Shown: piece by piece, positions 39,468 to 48,964 of the stretch | How the letters are laid out: the number at the start of each line of letters is the position of its first letter | Numbering within the stretch: position 1 is the stretch's first letter | Assembly (NCBI GenBank): GCA_964583335.1 | Contig: CAZOVG010000002.1 | Location: 186,001 to 250,000, forward strand | Direction: 5' to 3' | DNA from: JAGNKE01 sp964583335 | GTDB taxonomy: Bacteria > Pseudomonadota > Alphaproteobacteria > Micavibrionales > Micavibrionaceae | DNA: 64,000 nt | Program-made: the position numbers and the translations under genes | The notes under the pieces: generated by a model | Database searches by the model: none | Seen by the model: the letters and a program-made list of their open reading frames with translations, nothing else | Told to the model about the DNA's origin: nothing

Positions 39468-40277
39468 TTAAAGCCTCTCGACCATCATTTTCTTGATTTC
39501 GGCGATGGCCTTGGCGGGGTTGAGGCCCTTGGGGCACGTATTCGTGCAGTTCATGATCGTGTGGCAGCGGTAGAGGCGGAAGGGGTCTTCCAACGCATCC
39601 AGACGCTCCCCGGTCGCCTCGTCGCGGCTGTCCACGATCCAGCGATAGGCTTGCAGCAACACGGCGGGGCCGAGGAAGCGGTCGCCGTTCCACCAGTAGG
39701 ACGGGCACGAGGTGGAGCAGCAGAAGCACAGGATGCATCCGGCGGGGCCGTGGCCGTCCGCGCCGTTGAGTTTATCCGAGTCCTCCTGCGTCTGCAGGCG
39801 TTCGCGGTTGGGCGCGCGCGAGTCGGTCTTGAGCCACGGTTCGATGGCGGTATATTGCGCGTAGACGTGGTTGAGGTCGGGCACGAGGTCTTTTACCACG
39901 GGCATATGCGGCAAGGGGGTGATTTTCACGTCGCCCTTGCAGTCGGCGATGGATTTCGTGCAAGCCAGCGTGTTGGTGCCGTCGATGTTCATGGCGCAGG
40001 AGCCGCAGATCCCCTCGCGGCAGGAGCGGCGCAGGGTCAGGGTCGAATCCACCTCGTTCTTGATATAGAGCAGCGCGTCCAGAACCATCGGGCCGCACTG
40101 GTCGAGGTCGATGGTGATATTGTCCATGCGGGGGTTTTTGGCCTCACCCTTTTCGTTCAGGTCTTCGGGGTCCCAACGGTAGACGCTGAAGGTTCTGGCC
40201 CGTTTCGCGCCCTTGGCGGCGTCGATGGTTTTGCCCTTCTGGATCACGGAGTTCTTCGGAAGTGTAAATTCGGCCAT
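39468..40277 (-). CDS. sdhB: Succinate dehydrogenase iron-sulfur subunit
   Basis: Passes electrons from FAD in SdhA to quinone (complex II, inner membrane). [2Fe-2S] ligands in SCREGICGSCAMNIDG and TLAC; [4Fe-4S]/[3Fe-4S] ligands in GCILCFCCSTSCPSYWW and CHTIMNCTNTCPKGLNP. 269 residues, normal. Unusually it is about 2 kb from sdhA, with a GGDEF gene and an opposite-strand gene between, so it probably has its own promoter (40278-40431 gap). Confidence 0.97.
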   Translation of the reverse strand: MAEFTLPKNSVIQKGKTIDAAKGAKRARTFSVYRWDPEDLNEKGEAKNPRMDNITIDLDQCGPMVLDALLYIKNEVDSTLTLRRSCREGICGSCAMNIDGTNTLACTKSIADCKGDVKITPLPHMPVVKDLVPDLNHVYAQYTAIEPWLKTDSRAPNRERLQTQEDSDKLNGADGHGPAGCILCFCCSTSCPSYWWNGDRFLGPAVLLQAYRWIVDSRDEATGERLDALEDPFRLYRCHTIMNCTNTCPKGLNPAKAIAEIKKMMVERL

Positions 40278-40431
40278 GGGAAATGTGCCCCGGAAAAAGT
40301 TCTTACTCCCCTGAAATTAGTCCCTATGGCGCGAAAAGTGAAGCCCCGGCGGCGGGAAAATCGTCGTTTTGACGTTTGTTTGCGGTTTCTGGTATAAAGC
40401 TGTGAAATATTCTTTCAAGAGGACGGGTTTC

Positions 40432-41265
40432 ATGGACAGTTCGGGCGGGGTTTCCCAAGGGTTTGCAGAGAATGCCGGAGCGCAGGGCGGCGCAGGGCCG
40501 GACGCTACCGCCTTGCGGGAGGCGCTTTCGGCCCCGCTCGGCGTGATGCTGGCCAAGATGGGCGCGATCAGCCCGGAACAGCAGGAGCAGAGCGCGGAGA
40601 AGCAGGCCCTTATGGTGGCGGTGCGCAACGCGCTGGAGATGAACACACTCGCGCCCGAAGATCTGCCGCAGTTCAAGGGGGAGATCGACTTTCTGGCGCT
40701 GGCGGGCATGAAAGACGATCAGGTCATGCCGTTGCTGGTCAAGGGCGGGATCGACGCGAAGGAGTTGCATCTCGCGCGGCGGATCGTGGATTCGAACGCG
40801 GGGGTGAACAACAAGACCGAGCAGTGGAAGGTGCCGATGATCGGGCAGATCCACGCCAAGATGCACGGGAATCAGGAGATCGCGCAGGCCGCGCTGGCGG
40901 TGCAGCAAGCGATCCGCGCGGAAGACACCGCGCTGAGGCTCCAGAGCGGTCACGCCGACCCCAGCCTGCACGAGGGGAAGCGGGAATTCAATTTTGCGAA
41001 CCCGAAGGACGATCCGCGCGTGAAAGACGCCGTGGAGGTGCACCGCAGGCTGAGCCTCGTCGAGAAGGACGCGCAGCCGGGCACGGCTTACGATGTCTCC
41101 GCGCATCTGCCGGGGATCAAGGCGAGCTATGTTAACGCCGCCGCGATGTTCGAGCAGGCGGGGCTTAGCATGGTCGCGGCGCATGTGCGGACCGTCGCGC
41201 AGAGCCGCGCGTCCATGTTCGTGCAGGGCGGCGCAGCGCCGGAAGGTCCCGGCGGGGCGGGTTAG
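40432..41265 (+). CDS. Hypothetical protein between sdhB and the GGDEF gene
   Basis: 278 residues from ATG 40432 (MDSSGGVSQGF), preceded by AAGAGGACGGGTTTC. Soluble, Ala/Gln-rich and mostly helical; Gly-rich at both ends (GAQGGAGPD near residue 17 and GGAAPEGPGGAG at the end). No signal peptide, membrane helix or recognised domain. It faces rightward inside an otherwise leftward sdh region and converges on the GGDEF gene 17 nt later. Confidence 0.6.
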   Translation: MDSSGGVSQGFAENAGAQGGAGPDATALREALSAPLGVMLAKMGAISPEQQEQSAEKQALMVAVRNALEMNTLAPEDLPQFKGEIDFLALAGMKDDQVMPLLVKGGIDAKELHLARRIVDSNAGVNNKTEQWKVPMIGQIHAKMHGNQEIAQAALAVQQAIRAEDTALRLQSGHADPSLHEGKREFNFANPKDDPRVKDAVEVHRRLSLVEKDAQPGTAYDVSAHLPGIKASYVNAAAMFEQAGLSMVAAHVRTVAQSRASMFVQGGAAPEGPGGAG

Positions 41266-41282
41266 GCCGCAATTTTAAAGAA

Positions 41283-42131
41283 TCAATTCAGAGATGGGTT
41301 GCCGGTCAGGGAGCCTTCGAGCATCTGGCGGGCCTGATGGTCGGCGCGGGCCTTGACGCGGAGCAGTTCAAGGCGGGTATTTTTCGGGTGGAAGAGCTCG
41401 TGCTTGTTCTCTTCGGTGTACTGGCCGTTGAACCATTTGTCTTCGTACATGCGCTTGTCGGCCAGCTTTTTCATCTCGCTCATGATGTCGTGCGGTTCGC
41501 TCCAACCTTCGAGCGACGGGTCGTTCGTAGAGGCAAGGCCGATGCTCGCCCCGATGGGGTAAGGCTCGTTGCCTTCCTGATCCCAGACGTAAAGCCCGGC
41601 GAGGGCATCGCGGATCCATTCCGTCGCGCGTTCCTCGTGGAACTGGTTGTTGTCCTCGAACGGCATGATGACGACGATTTCGTCACCGCCGATCCGGCAG
41701 ACCACGTCGGTCGTCCGGAAGCTTTCCTGGAGCCTTTTGACGACCTCTTTGAGGACGTTGTCGCCCATTTCGTGGCCGAACGTGTCGTTCACGGCCTTGA
41801 ACCCGTCCAGATCGACGTAGGCGAAGGCGACTTCCATGTTGTTGAAACGGCGGATCTCGCTGATTTCATGGATCGCGACGCGCTGAAAGCCCGCGCGGTT
41901 GGGCGCGCCGGTCAGGACGTCGGTCTCGCTTTTTTCGGTGAGTTGTTCGTTTGCGCGCTTAAGGTCCCGGCGATCATTGCGCAGAACCATGTCGCTGCGG
42001 ACCATGCGCATGCCCGTGCGCAGCATATCGGCAGCCAGAGCCATCTGGCCGCTGCGGCGAAACTCGATGCCCAGCTCAAAGAGCCGGTCCGCCATCGCGT
42101 CTATATCTTCAGATTTGACTTCTTTGACCAT
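41283..42131 (-). CDS. Diguanylate cyclase (GGDEF domain, GGDEI signature)
   Basis: 282 residues, soluble. An N-terminal helical part (1-70) leads through DVLTGAPNRAGFQRV to the GGDEF domain (about 70-225). The active-site loop reads RIGGDEIVVIMP, with Ile in place of Phe, a tolerated change; the inhibitory RxxD site (RTTD) sits five residues before it, so product inhibition is likely. YVDLDGFKAVNDTFGHEMGD provides metal and substrate residues. A C-terminal charged helix follows. Makes c-di-GMP in the cytoplasm. It lies between sdhA and sdhB on the same strand as both. Confidence 0.88.
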   Translation of the reverse strand: MVKEVKSEDIDAMADRLFELGIEFRRSGQMALAADMLRTGMRMVRSDMVLRNDRRDLKRANEQLTEKSETDVLTGAPNRAGFQRVAIHEISEIRRFNNMEVAFAYVDLDGFKAVNDTFGHEMGDNVLKEVVKRLQESFRTTDVVCRIGGDEIVVIMPFEDNNQFHEERATEWIRDALAGLYVWDQEGNEPYPIGASIGLASTNDPSLEGWSEPHDIMSEMKKLADKRMYEDKWFNGQYTEENKHELFHPKNTRLELLRVKARADHQARQMLEGSLTGNPSLN

Positions 42132-42282
42132 CCCGCGGCCACTCTTATCTTTTTGTTATTCTTAGTGTTTTTTATATTTTAAATGCCCCAAGCGCCCCGC
42201 TGTAAGGCCGCAGGGCACATTCCCACTTTCTCATACAAGCTTATGAAAAAGCAAGAAGTTTTAGTCCAATCCTCTCAAATCC

Positions 42283-44073
42283 TTAGTATACCCTTGCCTT
42301 GGGCGGAACGGCCTCAACCTCGTCGGTCAGGGTCGTCAGGGTCACGGGGCGGTAGTCGATGCGGGTTTTGCCGCTGGATTCGATCCATGTCACCGTGTGT
42401 TTGAGCCATTTCTTGTCGTCGCGCTCGGGGAAATCCTCCCGCGCGTGGGCGCCGCGCGATTCCTCGCGGTTGGCGGCGGAATGCAGGGAGACCACCGCCT
42501 GCCCCAGCAGATTGTCCAGCTCCAGCGTCTCCACGAGGTCGGTGTTGAAGATCATGGAGCGGTCCTTGATGCCCAGATCGGCCTTGGCGGCGAAGCATTC
42601 GTTGATCAGGGCCACGCCCTCGTTCAATGTCTGCGCAGTGCGGAAGACGGCGGCGTGGTTTTGCATCGTGTGCTGCATCCGGTCTCGCAAGTGCGCGGTC
42701 GGCGTGCCGCCCTTGGCGGTGCGGAAACGGTCGAGGCGGTCGATGGCCTTCGTTCCGTCGTCGCCGCTGAACTGGCGGTGCGGCGATCCGGGGATCACGA
42801 TCTCCGCGCAGCGTTTGGCGGCGGCGCGGCCGAAGACCACGAGGTCGAGCAGCGAGTTGGAGCCGAGGCGGTTCGCGCCGTGGACGGAGACGCAGGCGGC
42901 CTCCCCGATGGCCATGAGGCCGGGGACGACTTCGCTATGGTTTTTCTTGGTCGAGGTCACGACCTCGGTCATCACGTTGGTCGGGATGCCGCCCATGTTG
43001 TAATGCACGGTCGGCAGGACGGGGATCGGTTCGCGCGTCACGTCCACGCCCGCGAAGATGCGCGCGCTTTCGGCGATGCCCGGCAGGCGGTTATGAATGA
43101 TCTCCGGCTCAAGATGCATGAGGTTCAGGTGGATGTGGTCCTTCTTCGGCCCGACGCCCCTGCCCTCGCGGATTTCGATGGTCATGGAGCGTGAGACGAC
43201 ATCGCGGGAGGCGAGGTCCTTCGCGCTCGGCGCGTAGCGTTCCATGAAGCGTTCGCCCTCGGAGTTGGTCAAATAGCCGCCCTCGCCGCGCACGCCCTCG
43301 GTAATCAGGCAGCCCGCGCCGTAAATTCCGGTCGGGTGGAATTGGGTGAACTCCATATCCTGCAACGGCAATCCGGCGCGCAGGGCCATGCCGCCGCCGT
43401 CGCCCGTGCAGGTGTGGGCGGAGGTGCAGGAGAAATAGGCGCGGCCGTAGCCGCCGGTGGCCAGAATCGTCTGGTGCGCGCGGAAGCGGTGGAGTTCCCC
43501 GGTATCGAGATCCCACGCCATGACGCCGAGGCACTGGCCGTCGTCGGTCATAATCAGGTCGAGCGCGAAATATTCGATGAAGAATTCAGCGCGATTTTTA
43601 AGGGCCTGCGAATAGAGGGTGTGCAGCATCGCGTGGCCGGTGCGGTCGGCGGCGGCGCAGGTGCGCTGGGCGGTGCCCTTGCCGTAATGCGTGGTCATGC
43701 CGCCGAAGGGGCGCTGGTAAATCTTGCCCTCGGGCGTGCGGGAGAACGGAACGCCGTAATGCTCCAGTTCGATGACGGCGGGGATCGCCTCCTTGCACAT
43801 ATATTCGATCGCGTCCTGATCGCCCAGCCAGTCGGAGCCCTTGATCGTGTCGTAGAAGTGGAAGCGCCAGTCGTCCTCGCCCATGTTGGCGAGCGCGGCG
43901 GAGATGCCGCCCTGCGCGGCGACGGTGTGGGAGCGCGTCGGGAAGACCTTGGAGATGATCGCTGTGTGCAGCCCCTGCTCCGCGCAGCCGAAGCCGGCCC
44001 TGAGTCCTGCGCCGCCCGCGCCGACGACGACGACGTCAAACTGGTGGTCGATGATGGTGTAGGATTTGGTCAT
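42283..44073 (-). CDS. sdhA: Succinate dehydrogenase flavoprotein subunit
   Basis: Oxidises succinate to fumarate. VVVGAGGAGLRAGFG (FAD dinucleotide fold), TRSHTVAAQGGISAAL with the His that binds FAD covalently, QFHPTGIYGAGCLITEGVRG and EGGYLTNSEGERFM, SRSMTIEIREGRG, and GEAACVSVHGANRLGSNSLL, all in order. 596 residues, normal. A NadB identity was considered because of the nearby nadA/C but the HTVAAQGG box and adjacent sdhCD decide for SdhA. A TPR gene separates it from sdhD. The 42132-42282 gap downstream holds no gene. Confidence 0.97.
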   Translation of the reverse strand: MTKSYTIIDHQFDVVVVGAGGAGLRAGFGCAEQGLHTAIISKVFPTRSHTVAAQGGISAALANMGEDDWRFHFYDTIKGSDWLGDQDAIEYMCKEAIPAVIELEHYGVPFSRTPEGKIYQRPFGGMTTHYGKGTAQRTCAAADRTGHAMLHTLYSQALKNRAEFFIEYFALDLIMTDDGQCLGVMAWDLDTGELHRFRAHQTILATGGYGRAYFSCTSAHTCTGDGGGMALRAGLPLQDMEFTQFHPTGIYGAGCLITEGVRGEGGYLTNSEGERFMERYAPSAKDLASRDVVSRSMTIEIREGRGVGPKKDHIHLNLMHLEPEIIHNRLPGIAESARIFAGVDVTREPIPVLPTVHYNMGGIPTNVMTEVVTSTKKNHSEVVPGLMAIGEAACVSVHGANRLGSNSLLDLVVFGRAAAKRCAEIVIPGSPHRQFSGDDGTKAIDRLDRFRTAKGGTPTAHLRDRMQHTMQNHAAVFRTAQTLNEGVALINECFAAKADLGIKDRSMIFNTDLVETLELDNLLGQAVVSLHSAANREESRGAHAREDFPERDDKKWLKHTVTWIESSGKTRIDYRPVTLTTLTDEVEAVPPKARVY

Positions 44074-44141
44074 GGTTTTCTCTTTTGCTTCATCATTTTA
44101 TTGCAGCGATGGTCTTTTTGAATCGCGAAGACGCTAGGCTG

Positions 44142-44525
44142 TCATTTATATTGTTCCAGACGTTTTCTTGCTTCTTCCATAGGTTTTTCATGGCTGGGAT
44201 AAAACGGCTCCATTGTTGTAATATATTTCCACTGTGCCAAGGCTTCCTTTTTCCTGCCTCCATTTATCAGAGCCTCTGCATAAAATAACCTTGCGTCTGC
44301 TTCTGCGTAGTGAGGTTTTAAATCAATGCCTTTTTTCAAGGCTTTCTCTGCTTCATTCCAATGCTGTAATTTTAATAAACATACCCCTAGGCTTATCCAA
44401 TATCGCGGGTCTTTCCCATCAATGCTTGTGCATTTTTTATATCTCTTTAATGCTGCGGAAAATTTTCCCTTTTCCATGAGATCATGACCAGCCGATAACT
44501 CACTTTCTGCATCTTTTTTAGACAT
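44142..44525 (-). CDS. TPR-repeat protein inserted between sdhD and sdhA
   Basis: 127 residues from ATG 44525 (MSKKDAESELSAGHDLMEKG). Three tetratricopeptide-like units are visible (about 10-43, 44-77, 78-111: for example YWISLGVCLLKLQHWNEAEKAL). No signal peptide. The gene and its flanks (about 44080-44530) are much richer in A and T than sdhA and sdhD. The longer upstream ORF overlaps sdhD and is a shadow. A scaffold role in complex II assembly is conceivable from the location but nothing shows it; a recent insertion is the alternative. Confidence 0.75.
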   Translation of the reverse strand: MSKKDAESELSAGHDLMEKGKFSAALKRYKKCTSIDGKDPRYWISLGVCLLKLQHWNEAEKALKKGIDLKPHYAEADARLFYAEALINGGRKKEALAQWKYITTMEPFYPSHEKPMEEARKRLEQYK

Positions 44526-44533
44526 TAATTGAA

Positions 44534-44938
44534 TTAACCAGCAGTAAAAGCAATCTTCAGGACGCTGAAGATACAGGCCACGCCGATGGCGAAGAAGAAC
44601 AGGCGGATGCCGATCAGCTTGGCGGTGCGCAGGCAGGGGCTGGCGATATAATCCTCGACCACGACCTGTGTCCCCAGACGCGCGTGGTAGAGCACGGAGA
44701 TAATCAGCAGGATCATCAGAACTGCATTGAGCGGCGCGGCCAGCCATGCGGTGAACTCTGCGTATGACGCGCCCTTGAGATCGACGATGGAGTAAACCAG
44801 CCAGATGACCAGCGGGACGTTGGCGATGGCGGTGATTTTCTGGTGCAGCCAGTGGTCTGCGCCGTGATGGGCGGAGCCGTGGCCCCGGGCCTTGGCGAGG
44901 GGCGTTTGAAGGCTTTCTTTTTTGCCGTGTGCGGACAT
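44534..44938 (-). CDS. sdhD: Succinate dehydrogenase membrane anchor subunit D
   Basis: 134 residues from ATG 44938 (MSAHGKKES). Three membrane helices: about 45-65, 75-97 and 106-130. The heme/quinone region appears as YHARLGTQVVVEDYIASP, typical of SdhD. A His/Gly-rich N-terminus (GHGSAHHGADHWLHQKI) precedes helix 1. It follows sdhC by 14 nt. With SdhC it binds heme b and ubiquinone. Confidence 0.93.
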   Translation of the reverse strand: MSAHGKKESLQTPLAKARGHGSAHHGADHWLHQKITAIANVPLVIWLVYSIVDLKGASYAEFTAWLAAPLNAVLMILLIISVLYHARLGTQVVVEDYIASPCLRTAKLIGIRLFFFAIGVACIFSVLKIAFTAG

Positions 44939-44952
44939 GTCGTTGATCCCCC

Positions 44953-45354
44953 TCAGAGCGTCATAATGGCGCAGGCCCATGTCGAGACCGTGAGCGCGGC
45001 GGCCCCCGCAATGACATAGTAGTTGGTGCGCATCGCCGTGGCTTTGTCGAGACAACGGCCTGTATCCCAGATCATATGCCGGATGCCGCTGCACAGGTGG
45101 TAATACAGCGCCACGGACCAGAAGAACAGGATCAACTGGCCCAGCGGGCTGGAGGCGATGCCCATCACGGTATTGTAAGGCCCCTCTCCGCTCGCGGCGG
45201 CGAGCAGGAAGGCGGCGACGAGCACGGTGCCGAGCGACAGGCCGACCCCGGTGATGCGGTGTGTTATCGAGCACAGAGCGGTGAGCGGGAGCCTGTACAC
45301 CTGCAAATGCGGTGAAAGCGGGCGCGGGACTCTCTTTGTCGGTGTATTTGACAT
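44953..45354 (-). CDS. sdhC: Succinate dehydrogenase cytochrome b556 subunit
   Basis: 133 residues from ATG 45354 (MSNTPTKRVPRPLSPHLQVY). RPLSPHLQVYRLPLTALCSI then THRITGVGLSLG and YYHLCSGIRHMIWDTGRCLD are the SdhC signatures; the His in SGIRH is the heme ligand. Three membrane helices. First gene of the sdhCD-TPR-sdhA string; the promoter should lie in the 197-nt gap 45355-45551, which holds no gene. Confidence 0.94.
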   Translation of the reverse strand: MSNTPTKRVPRPLSPHLQVYRLPLTALCSITHRITGVGLSLGTVLVAAFLLAAASGEGPYNTVMGIASSPLGQLILFFWSVALYYHLCSGIRHMIWDTGRCLDKATAMRTNYYVIAGAAALTVSTWACAIMTL

Positions 45355-45551
45355 ATTGTACCTAAGGCCTTTTGTGTGGCTATGGCGGCTTTTGCCTGCC
45401 GCTTCCATCATAAAGTCTGCGGCAAAGATTTCAATCACTTAAAGGAGCGTTTTGCAAAGGGTTTTTTAATCTCTGGGCGCTAATCTCTAGCGTAAGGGGC
45501 TTTCGTCCTCTAGTCTTTTATTAGGTTTTCAAAGATTTTCAGGGGGCAGCC

Positions 45552-46073
45552 TTGCAGACAAAAAAGGAATTCGGGACCGCGCAGGTCAGTACGAGCAAGT
45601 TTACGATGTTGCGCTGTCTGATTGCCATGGCCCACGCGGACGGGGTGGTGACGGAAGAGGAAATCGCGTATGTCTCGGCGCTGGCGAACCGGATGCCGCT
45701 GACCCCCGAACAGCGCGGAATTCTGGAGCGGGACCTCGACGTTCCGCAGGATATCGGCGATCTGTTCCGGCATATCAATGACCCGAATTACCGCAGCCAG
45801 GTTCTGTATTTTGCGCGGCTTATGGCTTTCAAGGACGGGGTTTTGCATCCTTCCGAGCAGGATCTGCTGGACCGGCTGCATGCGCTGGCTACGGACGGGC
45901 TGGACATGGACGAAATCCGCAAGGATGTTCAGAAAGTCGTGGAGGCCGAAATGACCCTGCACGATATCCGCATTGACGAGAATCGGCCCAAGAAAGGCAA
46001 GCATTTTATCCCCTGGATGCAATGGCTTGACGAGATTTTGCTGGCTTTAGGGATCGATATTCTGCGGGACTAG
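45552..46073 (+). CDS. TerB-like domain protein
   Basis: 173 residues from a TTG start at 45552 with CAGGGGGC upstream. The pattern LRCLIAMAHADGVVTEEEIAYVSAL, then YFARLMAFKDGVLHPSEQDLLDRL (position guide about 20-44 and 78-102), is two EF-hand-like helical acidic DGxxxxEE units of the TerB/DjlA N-terminal type. TerB folds bind metal ions; the cellular role is unknown. The C-terminal tail (KKGKHFIPWMQWLDEILLAL) is amphipathic and may touch membrane. Confidence 0.7.
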   Translation: MQTKKEFGTAQVSTSKFTMLRCLIAMAHADGVVTEEEIAYVSALANRMPLTPEQRGILERDLDVPQDIGDLFRHINDPNYRSQVLYFARLMAFKDGVLHPSEQDLLDRLHALATDGLDMDEIRKDVQKVVEAEMTLHDIRIDENRPKKGKHFIPWMQWLDEILLALGIDILRD

Positions 46074-46163
46074 GCTCCTACTTTTTTTGCTTTGTGCGCT
46101 CCGGCCCGTTTATGATAGGTTTTCATAAAGAACGCTTAAATTGAGCGGCGGGGGTTATCGGGC

Positions 46164-47309
46164 GTGCGTCTTAAAGACAGTACCTTAAACAGATTTATGC
46201 GCGGGCATCTCGCCGCCGAGATGGTCGATTCCTTCATGGAGATCGACAATCCGTTTGAAAAGGGCGAGCATATGGTCGTGACCGGATCGGCCGCGACGTA
46301 TTACAATTGGCATTCCGGGGTCTCGGAAGTCTATTCCTACAAACCGCCGACCGACCTTGATTTGATTCTTTCGGTCCCGCTCGACGTGCCGCGCAGCCGC
46401 GAAAACATTTCTCTTTATCAGCGGATGATGGTGGGTACGACCCATGCCGCCGCCAGGCATGCCGGATTTAAAAGCGCCGTCACAATGCCCGACCGCTACG
46501 ACACGCGGATGATGGTTTCAAAAACGTTTACGCCGGAGGAAATCCGCGAAGCGCTGGCGCAGGAGCGGATCGCCGGAATTCTTAAACAGCACGGCATGAC
46601 AAACCCGCAGATCGACAAACCTTTCGAGGCCAAGCTCGTTGTCGATATGATGTCGCTTGATAATACGATCGTCAGAACGCGTACCTTCAGCGCCCATCCC
46701 AACGCGGAGGCCAGTCTTTTGCGCCGCGAGGACCCGAGCGCGTCGCTGGCGTTCAAGATGGCGCGGAGCTTTCTGGGCGACCATGCCCGTGACTATCCTA
46801 AGCCCGGCGACCTGATCGACATGTTCAATACGCTTCATACGGACGGGTTCACGAACGACCCCGCGCTTCTGCGCGTCATGACGGTCGTGGCGATGGCGCG
46901 GCAGATCGAGGGCGGTTTCGACTTCAAGACACGCGGCATCGAGAAAATCTCGGGCGGCGTGGAATGTTTCCGCCGCGCGGTCGAGGACGAATACGGCAGC
47001 ACCCTGCCCTCCGAATTGGCGGAGAACATACTTAATACTTGGAGGGAAGTTGCGTACGTAACCTTCCCTGAACTCAAGGACGGCGCACCGATCTTCAGAC
47101 CGAATGAGAAAGCCTTCGTTATGAATTTCGCTTGGCCTTACTCCGACGATCCGAGCAACAGCATCGTGCCCGAGCTGCTTCAGGAAACGCCGGAAGGCGC
47201 GGCCGTTTTCGCCGAACATCCTGAGATGGCGGAGAATCTCAGGCATAGCACGTTCCTGCATCAGCGGATCACTTCGCGGCAGATTGCGCCGCAGGACATC
47301 GAAATCTAA
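46164..47309 (+). CDS. Putative nucleotidyltransferase-fold protein (AbiEii-like pattern)
   Basis: 381 residues, GTG start at 46164 (ATG at 46197 is possible). HMVVTGSAATYYN followed about 20 residues later by PPTDLDLILSV matches the GS...DxD arrangement of nucleotidyltransferase-fold proteins, and LAFKMARSFLGDHARDYPKPGDLIDMFNTL resembles the helical part of AbiEii-type proteins. No antitoxin-like neighbour is present. The function is unproven; it could be a housekeeping relative or a relic toxin. Confidence 0.5.
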   Translation: MRLKDSTLNRFMRGHLAAEMVDSFMEIDNPFEKGEHMVVTGSAATYYNWHSGVSEVYSYKPPTDLDLILSVPLDVPRSRENISLYQRMMVGTTHAAARHAGFKSAVTMPDRYDTRMMVSKTFTPEEIREALAQERIAGILKQHGMTNPQIDKPFEAKLVVDMMSLDNTIVRTRTFSAHPNAEASLLRREDPSASLAFKMARSFLGDHARDYPKPGDLIDMFNTLHTDGFTNDPALLRVMTVVAMARQIEGGFDFKTRGIEKISGGVECFRRAVEDEYGSTLPSELAENILNTWREVAYVTFPELKDGAPIFRPNEKAFVMNFAWPYSDDPSNSIVPELLQETPEGAAVFAEHPEMAENLRHSTFLHQRITSRQIAPQDIEI

Positions 47310-47803
47310 CTCGCGATTCCGATCCGCGCGATCGTGTTTTTTAAAATCATCAGTTTTTCGGGATGGAGCGTTTGGCCTCCGGCGTAAACGCCGATGAGGA
47401 ACAGCGCGGCCAGAAATGTGTGTTTCAAAATATCATAGCCTATGTGCGCAGCCGCCGAATACGGCAGAGCGTAAGGCTCGGTTCGCTGAAGACCGGACCG
47501 CAGTGCGTGAAATACCGCAAGCGTCGAGGGATATGCCGTAAGCCAAGCGAGGAACAGCGCCGCCGTGGCGCTGTTCTTCCATTCGATTTGCGCGGTCAGG
47601 TGCTCGTCGAACAAAAGCAAGTACACCGCCGGGAAGGCCAGAAGGAAGGATGCCGTCGTCACCTGCCCGCCCACCTTGCGGAGCGAGTCCTCAAAGACCT
47701 GCAAGGCGTAAGGGTAGCGTTTGGCGCGCGCGTACAAAACGAACGTAAGCGCCAACGGCATATAGGCACAGGCCGCTGCGGCGATGAGCATCGCGTCATT
47801 CAC
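47306..47803 (-). CDS. Small polytopic membrane protein, unknown
   Basis: About 165 residues with the GTG start at 47803 (an ATG at 47791 is the alternative; the longer ORF lies over asd). Four hydrophobic segments (about 3-25, 46-66, 74-96 and 118-140 from the GTG). No family recognised. It begins 18 nt after the asd stop on the same strand and its own stop overlaps the convergent gene ending at 47309. Probably co-transcribed with asd. Confidence 0.55.
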   Translation of the reverse strand: MNDAMLIAAAACAYMPLALTFVLYARAKRYPYALQVFEDSLRKVGGQVTTASFLLAFPAVYLLLFDEHLTAQIEWKNSATAALFLAWLTAYPSTLAVFHALRSGLQRTEPYALPYSAAAHIGYDILKHTFLAALFLIGVYAGGQTLHPEKLMILKNTIARIGIAS

Positions 47804-47820
47804 GATTTTTTTCAGCCGGG

Positions 47821-48849
<1,029 letters not shown>

Positions 48850-48964
48850 CCAGACCTTTCACGTTCAAATTAACTTATGATGCATGGTCATAAGCCTTGA
48901 ATTACTATAGGATTGTTGAGGTTTTTTCAATCTTTTGATCCGCAATACAGTCCTTAATTTTTCC

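Noticed and set aside
42283..44073. L-aspartate oxidase (NadB) to complete the nadA-nadC pathway
   Set aside because: The flavoprotein has the covalent-FAD His box and sits with sdhC and sdhD, so it is SdhA.
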